14,956 nt of DNA, taken from positions 1-14,956 of the forward strand of contig DCCQ01000076.1 of assembly GCA_002314195.1 (NCBI GenBank). The letters run 5' to 3'. The position numbers and the translations under genes are program-made. Source of the DNA: Bacteroidales bacterium UBA1077. GTDB taxonomy: Bacteria; Bacteroidota; Bacteroidia; Bacteroidales; UBA932. A model generated the notes under the pieces. The model was not told the DNA's origin. It ran no database searches and was given only the letters and a program-made list of their open reading frames with translations. This document shows positions 1 through 8,054 of the stretch, one piece after another; positions within the stretch are counted from its first letter, which is position 1; the number at the start of each line of letters is the position of its first letter.

Positions 1-1334
1 TGCTCCAGATTGGTCTCCTCGTCTCCCTTCTCGTCCCACGCGATCCTGCACTCGGAGGTCTTGGCTGTGGCGCTGTACTTGCCGAGCGGGTCGATGTACT
101 GCGCCGGGGTGCTGGTGCCGTCAGCGATGTAGGCCTCCGCTCCGGACGCTCCTCTCTCAGCGAACGAGAGCCTTATTCCGTTCTCGTAGTATTCCTTGGC
201 CTTGGCTCTGTCTCCCGCAATGCGGAGGTTGTACTCGGCCAGAAGGAAACTCACCTCGGCGGCGTTCATCCAGAGGATCGGGCTGTCTGACTCCACGATG
301 AGGTTTGAATATGCCTCTATGGCCTCGCTCTTCTTGGCGACGGTGGAGCCTATGCGGATCCCGACGAACTGCGGGTTGGAGCCGGTGCTCTTCAGGAACA
401 TCCTTTCAAGCCTCGGGTCGTTGTAGCCTGTCATATAGCAGAGGATGTCGGCCCCGACGCGGTGGTCGTTCCAGCTGTTGTAGATGAGCGTCATACGGTT
501 CTCGCTCGGATGCATACAGGCGTTGTCCTCATTGGTTAGGATAAGCCCTGAGGTGATCGCCTCCTCTGCCTTTTGTCTGGCGAGTTCCGGAGCCTTGTAG
601 CTGACGCGCATCGCCATCCTGAGTTTCAGGGAGTTGGCGTATTTCAGCCACTGGGCGATGTTTCCTGAATACACCCTGTCGTAGGTGCTCCATCCGGATG
701 TCGGGAGGGAGGTGTTGTCAGCGAAGGCCTCGATGGCTCCGTCAAGTTCCTCGAAAAGCTCGTTGTAAACGGTCTCCTGAGGGTCGTACTTCACTGTGAT
801 CTTCTCCGTGCGGAGGATGTCGCCGTACGGGATCGGGCCGTAGTTGTCGGTGAGCCTCTGCATCACGGCGACCCTGTAGAGAGACGCGAACGCCCTCGCG
901 ACCTCGTCCTCCGTTCCGCCTATTATCCCCCTGTACGGGGCGTAGAGTTCGGTGATGATGTCCGAGAATGTGGTCTTGCGCCAGTCCACTGACGGATTGA
1001 AGGTCTCGAAGCGAGCCTGCCAAGTGTCCACGGTGCTCCCGATGTAGCCACCGAACGGCCCTCCGGAGAGGCTCTCAATGAATTGGTACTGGTGTTCCTC
1101 GACCGGGACGACGAGGCTCTGGAGCGCGAGGACCTTTGTCCCAGTGCGGTAGTTCTTCGCCTCCATCTGTCCGGAGGTGACCTGGTTCGGGTTGGTGTTG
1201 AGCTTCTCGAAGCGGTCCGTGCAGGAACCCAGAGTCAGGACAAGACCCAGGCAGACGGCACTGAATGGCCCCGTTCCGCGAAGCGGGCTCTTTGTTGAAT
1301 GGAGAAACTTGATATTCATAATGTTGTGTTTCAT
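1..1334 (-). CDS. SusD/RagB-like outer-membrane lipoprotein (SusD-like_2 type), C-terminus cut by window edge
   Basis: Surface glycan- or nutrient-binding lipoprotein that would cap the SusC pore encoded just upstream. 444 residues are visible; the end lies beyond base 1. The N-terminus has a hydrophobic segment ending in a lipobox, LGSC, with the lipid-bearing Cys at about residue 38, followed by TDRFEKLNTNPNQ. Typical family stretches are LYRVAVMQRLTDNYGPIPYGD, a YDPQETVYNELFEELDGAI stretch, and SGNIAQWLKYANSLKLRMAM, which match my memory of the SusD-like_2 branch rather than classical SusD. I chose ATG at 1334 because GGAGGA lies 7 bases upstream (1342-1347) and it gives a compact signal peptide. 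An in-frame ATG at 1352 would add six residues. The gene starts 19 bases after the susC stop, so the two are surely co-transcribed. The substrate is unknown. The family call is firm; the function is inferred from the pairing. Confidence 0.9.
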   Translation of the reverse strand, partial: MKHNIMNIKFLHSTKSPLRGTGPFSAVCLGLVLTLGSCTDRFEKLNTNPNQVTSGQMEAKNYRTGTKVLALQSLVVPVEEHQYQFIESLSGGPFGGYIGSTVDTWQARFETFNPSVDWRKTTFSDIITELYAPYRGIIGGTEDEVARAFASLYRVAVMQRLTDNYGPIPYGDILRTEKITVKYDPQETVYNELFEELDGAIEAFADNTSLPTSGWSTYDRVYSGNIAQWLKYANSLKLRMAMRVSYKAPELARQKAEEAITSGLILTNEDNACMHPSENRMTLIYNSWNDHRVGADILCYMTGYNDPRLERMFLKSTGSNPQFVGIRIGSTVAKKSEAIEAYSNLIVESDSPILWMNAAEVSFLLAEYNLRIAGDRAKAKEYYENGIRLSFAERGASGAEAYIADGTSTPAQYIDPLGKYSATAKTSECRIAWDEKGDEETNLE

Positions 1335-1353
1335 AAAATATTCCTCCGTCATT

Positions 1354-4300
1354 TTAGAAGTCAAGTTTGACATTGAGTCCGAGGCTTCGGAGCGACGGCA
1401 TCATAAAGTAGTCTATGCCCTGGTAGTTGTTGCCTGTGGAGGCGACGGACTCAGGGTCGAACGGTGCCTTGCACCAGATCATCCAGAGGTTGTGCCCCAC
1501 GAGTGACAGGGTGAGTGCTGCCTTGTCCTTGAACCATTTGCGCGGCATGGTGTAGCCCAGTGAGAGCTCCTGGAGCCGGAAGTTGGTGGCATCGTAGGTG
1601 TAGTATTGCGGAAGACCGCTCTGCGAGCCGATCTTCTGGTACCATTTCTGGGCAGAGACCAGCTGTCTTCCGTTGACGAGGACTCCTCCTGCGTCCCTTG
1701 CGTCAGCGCTTGCCTTCGACACTCCATAGAGGTCAAGGTTGGCCTGGGTGGCGGAGTAGCAGACACCTCCAATGCGTCCGCTGACGAGAAGGCCGAGGTG
1801 CAGCCCCTTCCAGGTGAAGTCATTGCGCCACGCGAGGTTATATTCAGGGAACACGCTTCCGAGGAACAGTTCCTCTCCGTTGTCAGCGAGGCTTACCTCT
1901 CCGTTGTCGTCAAGTTCGATGTAGCCGTAGTTGTTCCGCTTAAGGTCCGACGTGGTGTAAAGGTCCCCGAGCGTGCCTCCCTTGCGGAGGATGTACTTGG
2001 CCTTTCCGAGAGCCTTTATCTCCAGTTTCTCAAGGTCAAGAGGGTCTCCGGTGACCGGATTGACAGCCCCGTCGGCGAGGTCGCGGATCTCGTTCCTGTT
2101 CCTGCTGAAAGTGAAGCCGCTGTCCCAAGTGAAGCCGCCCCAGGTGTGGTTGTAGCCGACGCTGACCTCGATTCCGGTGTTCCTTACGCTGCCTGTCTGA
2201 AGGTAGATGGTCGTGTAGGAAGAGGACGGCGGGAGTGACGGGTCGAAGGTCTGGTTGTAGGTGTCAGCGAGGTACCAGGAGACATTCACGCTGAGATCCT
2301 GCCAGAGTCTGGCCTCTATTCCGACCTCGTAGGTGAGTGTCCTTTCTGGCTTCAGATCTCCGATTGGGTAGTGCGTCTTGTCCTTCCAGATCCTGTTCGT
2401 GGCGTCATATTCATAGGTCGGGATTGTCAGAAACCTTGGAAAAGGCATTCCGACAGAGGCTATTGAGCCACGAAGCTTGAGGTAGCTGAGCGCGCCCGTC
2501 TCCCAGACAGACGTAGGTACCCACGAGAGTCCGACTGACGGGTAGAAGAAGGACTTCGTCGAGGATCCCGCGAGCTGTGAAGCCCAGTCATTGCGCCCGG
2601 TGGCGGTGAGGTAGAGCATCTTTTTCCACCCGATCTCAACGCTGCCGAAGATGGACTGCGTCTCATCGTTCCATCCGCTCTTTGAAGCCCGTTTCTTGGT
2701 GTCATCGAGGTCGAAGACATTGAACACGTTGGCAAGACCGTTGTCCTGGATCGGCCCGCCGTAGCGCAGCTCGTCGGTGCCGATGTTGTTGTAGGATGCT
2801 CCGAGGTTGGCGACGAGACTCCAGTCCTTGCCGAGCGTCTTGTTGACGTTCAGTATGATGTCAGCGTAGGTCTGCTTGTCGTAGGCGCGCGCCTCGGTGT
2901 AGTGTCCGTTGACCCCGCCTTCAGTAAGAGTCGCGTTCGATGAAGCGTAGAGCTTCTGGGTGAACAGGTTGTCAGCGTTGTCGATGCGGACGCGCCCCGC
3001 CACGTTAAGCCATTCGAGGATGTCGTAGCTCGCGGAGAATGACATCATATAGCGCTTCTTGTCGTTGTTTCGCAGGTTGCGGTAGTTGATCCAGTAAGGG
3101 TTCTGCATCCTGAGGTCGCCCTCAAGGTCGGTGCTCCAGAACTGTTCCATCAGCTTCGTCCCGGCGTTGTACCTCTCAAAGTTGCGGTACACATCGAAGT
3201 TGTCGCCCCTCGGAAAGAGGTAAACCGGCACGAGCGGGTTTGAATATACTCCCTGATTGGTCATATTCTGATCCTTCTGGATGATGTAGCTCGCACTTGC
3301 GTCTATCTTCAGCCTGTCCTTGAGGAAATAGCTTGTATTGCGGAAGGTGAAGTTGTAGCGGTCGTACCTGTTGTTCGGGATGATGCCGTCGGAGTTGACC
3401 GCCGCAGCGGAGAAGTAGGTCTGGTTCTTGTCCGTTCCTCCGCTGACAGAGAATGCGTTGGTGTAGATGCTTCCCGTCTCGAAATAGTCCTCCGGTGAAT
3501 AGTTGTAGCGGGCTGATTCAGGAATATACGGCCCCCAGCTGTAGGTGCCGCTGTTGCCTGTCTTCCCGTTGAGTCCCGTGCCGTAGGAGTTCTGGAACTC
3601 CGGAAGACGGAACGGGGAGAGGAACTCGGTGTTGGAAGAGAAACTGGCCTTCACGTTGCCCGACTGCCCTTTCTTCGTGGTGATCATCACGGCGCCGTTG
3701 GCGGCCTCCGAGCCGTAAAGCGCCGCTGCGGCAGCGCCGGTCAGGACGGAGATGCTCTCGATGTCCTCCGGGTTGATGTCAGCGATGGACTCGGACTCTC
3801 CCTTGGAGTCGAACTCGGTGCCGCCACCGCCCCCGAAATTGTACATCGGGATGCCGTCAATGACGTACAGGGCGTTGGACGACTGGCTGATGGACTTGTT
3901 GCCGCGCAGCACGACCTTGGACGCTCCGCCGACACCGGAGGACGAGGAGTTGATGTTGACTCCGGCGACCTTTCCGCTGAGGGAGTTGATGAAGTTGGCG
4001 TCCTTGACCGTGTTGAGCAGGTCGGACTTGACCTCCTGAACGTTGTAGCTCAGGGCTTTCTGGTCGCGCCTGATGCCGAGCGCGGTGACGACAGTGCCCT
4101 CAAGCGAGACGGCCTCCTCGTTCAGGGTGACATTGAACATGCTCCTGTCATCGATCGCGAGCGTGACCGTCTGGTAGCCGAGGCTGTTGAACTCCAGCCT
4201 GCCGCCCAGTTGTTCCGCCGGGACCGGCAGCGAGAAGTTTCCGTCAATGTCGGTGGTTGTGCCCGTGGTCGTCCCCTGCACGAACACCGAGACACCGGGG

Positions 4301-4686
4301 ACCGGCTGACCGTTCTGGTCTGTCACCGTCCCTGTGAGCGTCCGAGGCTTCGCCTTCGGCTTGTTGGAGAGGTAGATGTAGTGCCCGTTGATCTTGTAGT
4401 CGATCCCGATCGGGCTGAAGACCTGTCTGCACACATTGCCTATCGTCTCGTTCTTCACGGAGATGCTGACCGTTCTGGTCAGATCGATCTGACTTGTGAA
4501 GAACAGGTACGGAGACTGTCCTTTGATCTCGTCCATCACCTTCTGAAGGGTGGCGTCCTTCAACTCAAGGTTGATCCGGATGTCCTCTTCCTGCGGCCTG
4601 GCATTCACGCTGACCGGTGAGGTGATGATGAGAATCAAAGAACAGGCGATGCCGCAAACCTTTTGCAGAATGCTGTTTTGATACAT
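1354..4686 (-). CDS. SusC/RagA-family TonB-dependent outer-membrane receptor with N-terminal STN signalling domain
   Basis: Outer-membrane beta-barrel importer of 1110 residues, powered by TonB. Order of parts: signal peptide about 1-29 (ending SVNA), STN domain about 38-107, carboxypeptidase-regulatory-like domain about 115-195 (LTGTVTDQNGQPVPGVSVFV), then EGTVVTALGI at the usual SusC TonB-box position. The plug follows at about 205-340, with RGNKSI, YVIDGIPM, INPEDIESISVLTGAAAAAL and GSEAANGAVMITTKKG, then the barrel, ending LNVKLDF with a terminal Phe as usual for outer-membrane barrels. The STN domain is the part that contacts a FecR-type anti-sigma factor, so this is a transport and signalling receptor, in line with fecR directly upstream. 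A Gly run (residues 285-289) sits in the plug. The start codon is preceded by CTATTTT, an AT-rich context similar to that of susD. The substrate is not evident. The 108-base gap upstream shows no clear TAnnTTTG promoter. Confidence 0.96.
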   Translation of the reverse strand: MYQNSILQKVCGIACSLILIITSPVSVNARPQEEDIRINLELKDATLQKVMDEIKGQSPYLFFTSQIDLTRTVSISVKNETIGNVCRQVFSPIGIDYKINGHYIYLSNKPKAKPRTLTGTVTDQNGQPVPGVSVFVQGTTTGTTTDIDGNFSLPVPAEQLGGRLEFNSLGYQTVTLAIDDRSMFNVTLNEEAVSLEGTVVTALGIRRDQKALSYNVQEVKSDLLNTVKDANFINSLSGKVAGVNINSSSSGVGGASKVVLRGNKSISQSSNALYVIDGIPMYNFGGGGGTEFDSKGESESIADINPEDIESISVLTGAAAAALYGSEAANGAVMITTKKGQSGNVKASFSSNTEFLSPFRLPEFQNSYGTGLNGKTGNSGTYSWGPYIPESARYNYSPEDYFETGSIYTNAFSVSGGTDKNQTYFSAAAVNSDGIIPNNRYDRYNFTFRNTSYFLKDRLKIDASASYIIQKDQNMTNQGVYSNPLVPVYLFPRGDNFDVYRNFERYNAGTKLMEQFWSTDLEGDLRMQNPYWINYRNLRNNDKKRYMMSFSASYDILEWLNVAGRVRIDNADNLFTQKLYASSNATLTEGGVNGHYTEARAYDKQTYADIILNVNKTLGKDWSLVANLGASYNNIGTDELRYGGPIQDNGLANVFNVFDLDDTKKRASKSGWNDETQSIFGSVEIGWKKMLYLTATGRNDWASQLAGSSTKSFFYPSVGLSWVPTSVWETGALSYLKLRGSIASVGMPFPRFLTIPTYEYDATNRIWKDKTHYPIGDLKPERTLTYEVGIEARLWQDLSVNVSWYLADTYNQTFDPSLPPSSSYTTIYLQTGSVRNTGIEVSVGYNHTWGGFTWDSGFTFSRNRNEIRDLADGAVNPVTGDPLDLEKLEIKALGKAKYILRKGGTLGDLYTTSDLKRNNYGYIELDDNGEVSLADNGEELFLGSVFPEYNLAWRNDFTWKGLHLGLLVSGRIGGVCYSATQANLDLYGVSKASADARDAGGVLVNGRQLVSAQKWYQKIGSQSGLPQYYTYDATNFRLQELSLGYTMPRKWFKDKAALTLSLVGHNLWMIWCKAPFDPESVASTGNNYQGIDYFMMPSLRSLGLNVKLDF

Positions 4687-4794
4687 AAAATAGAATATTT
4701 TGATGGGTTAAAATGTTTTAATATTTGCGGTTGAAAATAGTATGGACAGTGCATAGCCATCCGTTCCCTGATTTCTTAATTGTCTGATGATGAA

Positions 4795-5775
4795 TTACCT
4801 GATGGTGATGACCCCTGTCTTGTAGTCCTTTGAATATGTGAAGTCAGCGAAGTTCTGAAGGTGCCGCAGGGCGGTGTCGATGCCGTCGCTGACCCTCAGC
4901 TCACCGGTGCTGTAGCGCAGGACAGGAATATTCCCGCACTCCAGCCTGATCCTGACATCATAGACTTTCTCCATTTCCCTCATAAGCTCTTCGAAGTCCA
5001 TTCCGTTGAGGTTCAGGATGCCTTGTGTCCAGCAAGTCTCCGAGGTCACGTTGGTCTCGCTGAAGGCGAGCGTTCCATCTTTCAGCACAACCGTCTCACC
5101 GGGACGCATCAGCGTTTCCTTGGAGTTTTCCCCGTGGCCGCAAACCTTGACAGACCCTTCTACCAGCGCCACGCTGAATGCCTGTCTTTCTTCGTCGGCC
5201 TTGACGTTGAACTTGGTACCCAACACGACCACATCGGAGGCGAACGTGCTCACGACAAACGGCTGTCTCTCATCGTGCGAGACACTGAAATAAGCCTTTC
5301 CGGAAAGGCTGACTTTCCTCTCCTTGCCTTTGAATATCACAGGATAACGGAGTTCGGAGCAGGGACTAAGCAACACTTTCGTCCCGTCGGACAGTGTAAT
5401 CTCCATCTTGTTCCCGGCAGGTACGGAGACGATGTTCTCGGCCTTGGCGATCATCCTGTCATCGTGCCTTTTCATAAGGTAGCCTCCGGACAGGAAGAAC
5501 ACGCCAAGCAGCACCGCAGCGGCCACTCCGCCAACAGTGCGCAGGAATATTCTCCTTCTCATTTCCTGGCGCTCCTTGACGGCTCTTTCCTCGCGGATGC
5601 TTTCCGCTGTCTTGCTGTTCAGGGCAAAGCGCGAGAGCATATACACCTTGTAGATCTTGCTCAGATGATCATAGTTATCCTTGTTCTCCGCCCATTTGTT
5701 GACAGCGGCGTTCTCCTGCTCGTCCGTCTCCCTTGCGACGAACCTGTAAAGCAATGTGTCATCGATTTTTATCAT
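4795..5775 (-). CDS. FecR-family anti-sigma factor
   Basis: Inner-membrane regulator of 326 residues that would hold the ECF sigma factor until the receptor signals. Layout: cytoplasmic N-terminus 1-75, rich in charge (LLYRFVARETDEQENAAVNK), one membrane segment at about 77-100 (FLRTVGGVAAAVLLGVFFLS), the periplasmic FecR domain at about 115-212 with VPAGNKMEITLSDGTKVLLS, LSGKAYFSV, PFVVST and VVLGTKFNV, and a C-terminal DUF4974-like domain at about 255-325 (LNLNGMDFEELMREMEKVYD). Length and order are normal for the family. It lies 108 bases upstream of susC on the same strand. The unusual point is that its presumed sigma partner is divergent rather than upstream on the same strand. Start is ATG at 5775, with no better start nearby. 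No clear promoter box was found; the closest is TAAATTTA on the minus strand, about 100 bases upstream. Confidence 0.94.
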   Translation of the reverse strand: MIKIDDTLLYRFVARETDEQENAAVNKWAENKDNYDHLSKIYKVYMLSRFALNSKTAESIREERAVKERQEMRRRIFLRTVGGVAAAVLLGVFFLSGGYLMKRHDDRMIAKAENIVSVPAGNKMEITLSDGTKVLLSPCSELRYPVIFKGKERKVSLSGKAYFSVSHDERQPFVVSTFASDVVVLGTKFNVKADEERQAFSVALVEGSVKVCGHGENSKETLMRPGETVVLKDGTLAFSETNVTSETCWTQGILNLNGMDFEELMREMEKVYDVRIRLECGNIPVLRYSTGELRVSDGIDTALRHLQNFADFTYSKDYKTGVITIR

Positions 5776-5932
5776 ATTTCTGACTCAATTTTGCGTTATT
5801 CCTATGTGGTCTGTATCGGGCTTATTCATTCCGCCCTTTGACTATACTACGACTGAGGCGCGCGTTTCCGTAAATTTAATTGAGTTTTTTTCAGGAATAT
5901 TCCCGTTCGACCGTTTTTTCTGGATTATTATG

Positions 5933-5992
5933 AGAAGCTGTTTTGAATTGTTTGTTTGAAGGTTTATTTAAACAAAAAGCGGAACAACTTCT
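5933..5992 (+). repeat. 60-base imperfect palindrome; first 28 bases recur at 14929-14956
   Basis: Outer arms AGAAGCTGTT (5933-5942) and AACAACTTCT (5983-5992) pair with one mismatch and extend by two G.T pairs and one G-C. Inner arms TTTGTTTGAA (5951-5960) and TTTAAACAAA (5967-5976) pair over 10 positions with one G.T, around a six-base loop. In total I count 19 Watson-Crick and 3 wobble pairs. Bases 5933-5960 match 14929-14956 at 27 of 28 positions in the same orientation, and the single change falls in the unpaired stretch. This suggests a dispersed palindromic element. It lies just upstream of the sigma-gene promoter, so an operator role is also possible. Confidence 0.75.
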
Positions 5993-6012
5993 GAAAATCG
6001 CTGATTTTTGTG

Positions 6013-6020
6013 TAAGTTTG
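6013..6020 (+). promoter_or_regulatory. -7 box TAAGTTTG for the ECF sigma gene
   Basis: Exact match to the Bacteroidota -7 consensus TAnnTTTG. A good -33 element is not evident; TTCT at 5989-5992 is at the expected 20-base spacing but poor. Transcription would start around 6024-6027, almost on the ATG at 6028, giving a leaderless message or favouring the in-frame ATG at 6052. Confidence 0.5.
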
Positions 6021-6027
6021 TGTCCGT

Positions 6028-6594
6028 ATGCAGACCGTGGACAGACAGACGATGACCCTGTTCGAAGACCTTTACAAGAGTAACCAGAAGATCTTCGAGG
6101 AGTTCGCCTGTTATTTTCTGAAAGATTCCGAGACGGCGAAAGACATTGTGGCGGACTGTTTTGTCCGCTTGTGGATGTCCCGTGACAGAGTGGCTTTGGA
6201 CAATGCGGTAGGCTATATGTTCAGGTCTGTGCGGAACGCCTGCCTGGACAGGATGAAGTCTTCGGCGTTCAGGAATGAGTTGAATGACTCAGCCTTCGAC
6301 AGGGAGGAGAATCCGGTCTATTACCGATTGGTCGAAGAGAATGACCTGTCTGATGTGTTCACGGACGAGATCATCGCCATATTCCAGAAATGCCTGGACG
6401 GATTGCCGGAGGAGAAGTGCCGTTCGTTCCTGCTCAGCAATGTGGAAGGGTTGAAGTACAAGGAGATAGCGGAATTGCTGAACATCTCCGAAGACAAGGT
6501 TGACAACAACATCCGCTTTGTCCGCAAAGCTCTCAAGGCCAGCTTGAAAGACTACCTTCCGGTTATATTGCTCACCTTCATAAGCATCAAATAG
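6028..6594 (+). CDS. ECF RNA polymerase sigma factor (sigma-70, Bacteroidetes expansion type)
   Basis: Alternative sigma factor of 188 residues that would drive the SusCD locus once freed from FecR. Region 2 is at about 11-75 (LFEDLYKSNQKIFEEFACYF, then DSETAKDIVADCFVRLWMSR), and region 4 is at about 125-175 (LPEEKCRSFLLSNVEGLKYK, then EIAELLNISEDKVDNNIRF), the helix-turn-helix that reads the -35 element. There is no region 3, as expected for ECF factors, and the length is typical. The start is either ATG at 6028 or ATG at 6052 (MTLFEDLY); the -7 box at 6013-6020 lies so close to 6028 that the second start is a real option. It is divergent from fecR and converges on the CoA-transferase gene with a 58-base gap in which I see no obvious terminator. 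Confidence 0.93.
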   Translation: MQTVDRQTMTLFEDLYKSNQKIFEEFACYFLKDSETAKDIVADCFVRLWMSRDRVALDNAVGYMFRSVRNACLDRMKSSAFRNELNDSAFDREENPVYYRLVEENDLSDVFTDEIIAIFQKCLDGLPEEKCRSFLLSNVEGLKYKEIAELLNISEDKVDNNIRFVRKALKASLKDYLPVILLTFISIK

Positions 6595-6652
6595 GGTGAT
6601 GTCAGCCAGGTTCTCCAAATGCAATTATGAGATATCCGACTTTGACCTGCTT

Positions 6653-7960
6653 TCAGACTTTCACCACGTGCCAATGTGGACCGAATCTTTCGAAGGCGGC
6701 CCTGTCAAGCATTTCCCTGTCATCCGGATGGGCGATGCTGATCATGAGTTTGGCCCGCTCCTGAAGCGATTTGCCGTACAGGTCCACGGCTCCATATTCA
6801 GTGACTATCCAGTGCGCGTCGGCGCGCGGGGTGACAACTCCGGCTCCCGGGTTCAGCATCGGGACGATCTTCGCCTTGCCCTTGTTGGTGCGGGAGGCGA
6901 AAGCGGTCATCGAGACTCCGCCTTCTGACATTGAGGCCCCTTTCACGAAATCCAGTTGCCCGCCGGTGCCGGAGAATATCCTCGTTCCGATCGAGTCCGC
7001 GCAGATCTGCCCTGTCAGATCGACCTCGGTGGCTGAGTTGATGGCCATCATGCAAGGGTTCTTGGAGATCACCCACGGGTCGTTGACGTACTTGATGTCC
7101 TTCATAAGCACATCAGGGTTGTGATCGATGAATGAATATACCTCCTGGGATCCAAGCAGGAACGAAGCTACGATCTTGCCCTTGTCGATCTTCTTGTTGG
7201 CCCCGTTCACCACACCTTTTTTGATGAGGCCGAGAACCCCGTCGGCGAACATCTCTGTGTGCACTCCAAGGTTCTTGTGGTCAACCAGCTGTGCGGCCAG
7301 AGCGTTCGGAAGCGCACCGATTCCCATCTGTATGCAGGCTCCGTCAGGAACAAGCTCGGCGCAGTTCTTACCGATCAGGACCTCCGTTGGTGTCGGCTCT
7401 GCGAAGTCTTTGGAAACCAGCGGAGTGTCATCCTTGACAAGATACTCGAAAGCATCCAGCGAAACCAGATCTCCATAAGCAAAAGGCACATGAGGGTTCA
7501 CCACAGCGATCTTCACACGGGCGGTCTCTATGGCGGCCAAAGAACAGTCAACAGACGTTCCGAGCGACACCATCCCGTTCTCGTCCGGCAGCGACACCTG
7601 CACCAGGGCGGCTCCCAGCTTGATCGCTCCGCAACGGTAAAGTTTCTGAGACTCACCAAGATGCACCGGCACATAGTCGGCGTACCCCGAATTCACGTTC
7701 GGGCGCACGTTCGGGCCGATGAAGAAACCCTGCTCAAAAAAGATCCCTGAATATCTCGGATCTGAATATGGAGCCGGCCCTTCAGTGTGGAAGTGGTGGA
7801 AATGCAGGTCCTCGACCTCTCCGGCGTCCGCCCGGCGCACAAGAGCGTCTATCAGAATGTGCGGCACGCTCGCCACACTGCTTAAATGAATATGATCGCC
7901 TGACTTTATGGCTCTGACCGCCTCGTCGGCGGAAACGTAATGGTATTCCTTCATTGTCAT
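6653..7960 (-). CDS. CoA-transferase of the acetyl-CoA hydrolase/transferase family (4-hydroxybutyrate CoA-transferase-like)
   Basis: Cytosolic enzyme of 435 residues that moves CoA between carboxylic acids, typically with acetate as partner, in fermentation. Family features: the N-terminal half has SGDHIHLSSVASVP; the C-terminal half has QMGIGALPNALA (211-222), HTEMFADGV (234-242) with Glu236 as the likely residue that forms the CoA thioester, SGTGGQLDFVKGA (330-342), and PRADAHWIVTEYGAVDLYG. The full length fits 4-hydroxybutyrate or butyrate:acetate CoA-transferases. Motifs alone cannot separate these from acetate:succinate CoA-transferase or acetyl-CoA hydrolase. Start is ATG at 7960 (MTMKEYHY); ATG at 7954 is also possible. 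It appears to be a single-gene unit with its own strong promoter (7978-8008), divergent from mazG. Confidence 0.93.
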   Translation of the reverse strand: MTMKEYHYVSADEAVRAIKSGDHIHLSSVASVPHILIDALVRRADAGEVEDLHFHHFHTEGPAPYSDPRYSGIFFEQGFFIGPNVRPNVNSGYADYVPVHLGESQKLYRCGAIKLGAALVQVSLPDENGMVSLGTSVDCSLAAIETARVKIAVVNPHVPFAYGDLVSLDAFEYLVKDDTPLVSKDFAEPTPTEVLIGKNCAELVPDGACIQMGIGALPNALAAQLVDHKNLGVHTEMFADGVLGLIKKGVVNGANKKIDKGKIVASFLLGSQEVYSFIDHNPDVLMKDIKYVNDPWVISKNPCMMAINSATEVDLTGQICADSIGTRIFSGTGGQLDFVKGASMSEGGVSMTAFASRTNKGKAKIVPMLNPGAGVVTPRADAHWIVTEYGAVDLYGKSLQERAKLMISIAHPDDREMLDRAAFERFGPHWHVVKV

Positions 7961-7977
7961 TAATATGTTTGCGGCGG

Positions 7978-8008
7978 CAAAGATAGTGCTTTTGGGAATT
8001 TATTCAAA
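7978..8008 (-). promoter_or_regulatory. Bacteroidota-type promoter for the CoA-transferase gene
   Basis: On the minus strand, TTTG (8008-8005), a 19-base spacer, then TATCTTTG (7985-7978), an exact TAnnTTTG. Transcription would start near 7973, giving a leader of about 13 bases before ATG 7960. Confidence 0.75.
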
Positions 8009-8054
8009 TTCTCCATGGGGAGAGGACTGTATGGCCATTTTCTTGAGCTGTTCG

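Larger units (their letters stand above)
5776..6027. other. Divergent regulatory gap between fecR and the ECF sigma gene
   Basis: 252 bases, visibly AT-richer than the flanking genes. It must carry the start signals for both the anti-sigma gene (minus) and the sigma gene (plus). It contains a 60-base imperfect palindrome (5933-5992), a -7 box for the sigma gene (6013-6020), and a GAATATTC site at 5895. No open reading frame inside looks real. The short frame reading plus at 5756-5959 has no recognisable content. Confidence 0.7.

Noticed and set aside
742..1023. Minus-strand frame of 93 codons inside the susD region
   Set aside because: It is out of frame with SusD, which continues from 1334 to the window edge with recognisable family motifs throughout.
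1606..2238. Open frame of 210 codons on the plus strand inside susC
   Set aside because: SusC reads through without a break and matches its family over this stretch; the antisense frame has low-complexity content and no known domain.
4861..5841. Open frame of 326 codons on the plus strand opposite fecR
   Set aside because: It mirrors the clearly real fecR gene, has no recognisable domain and no promoter, and is explained by codon bias of the opposite strand.
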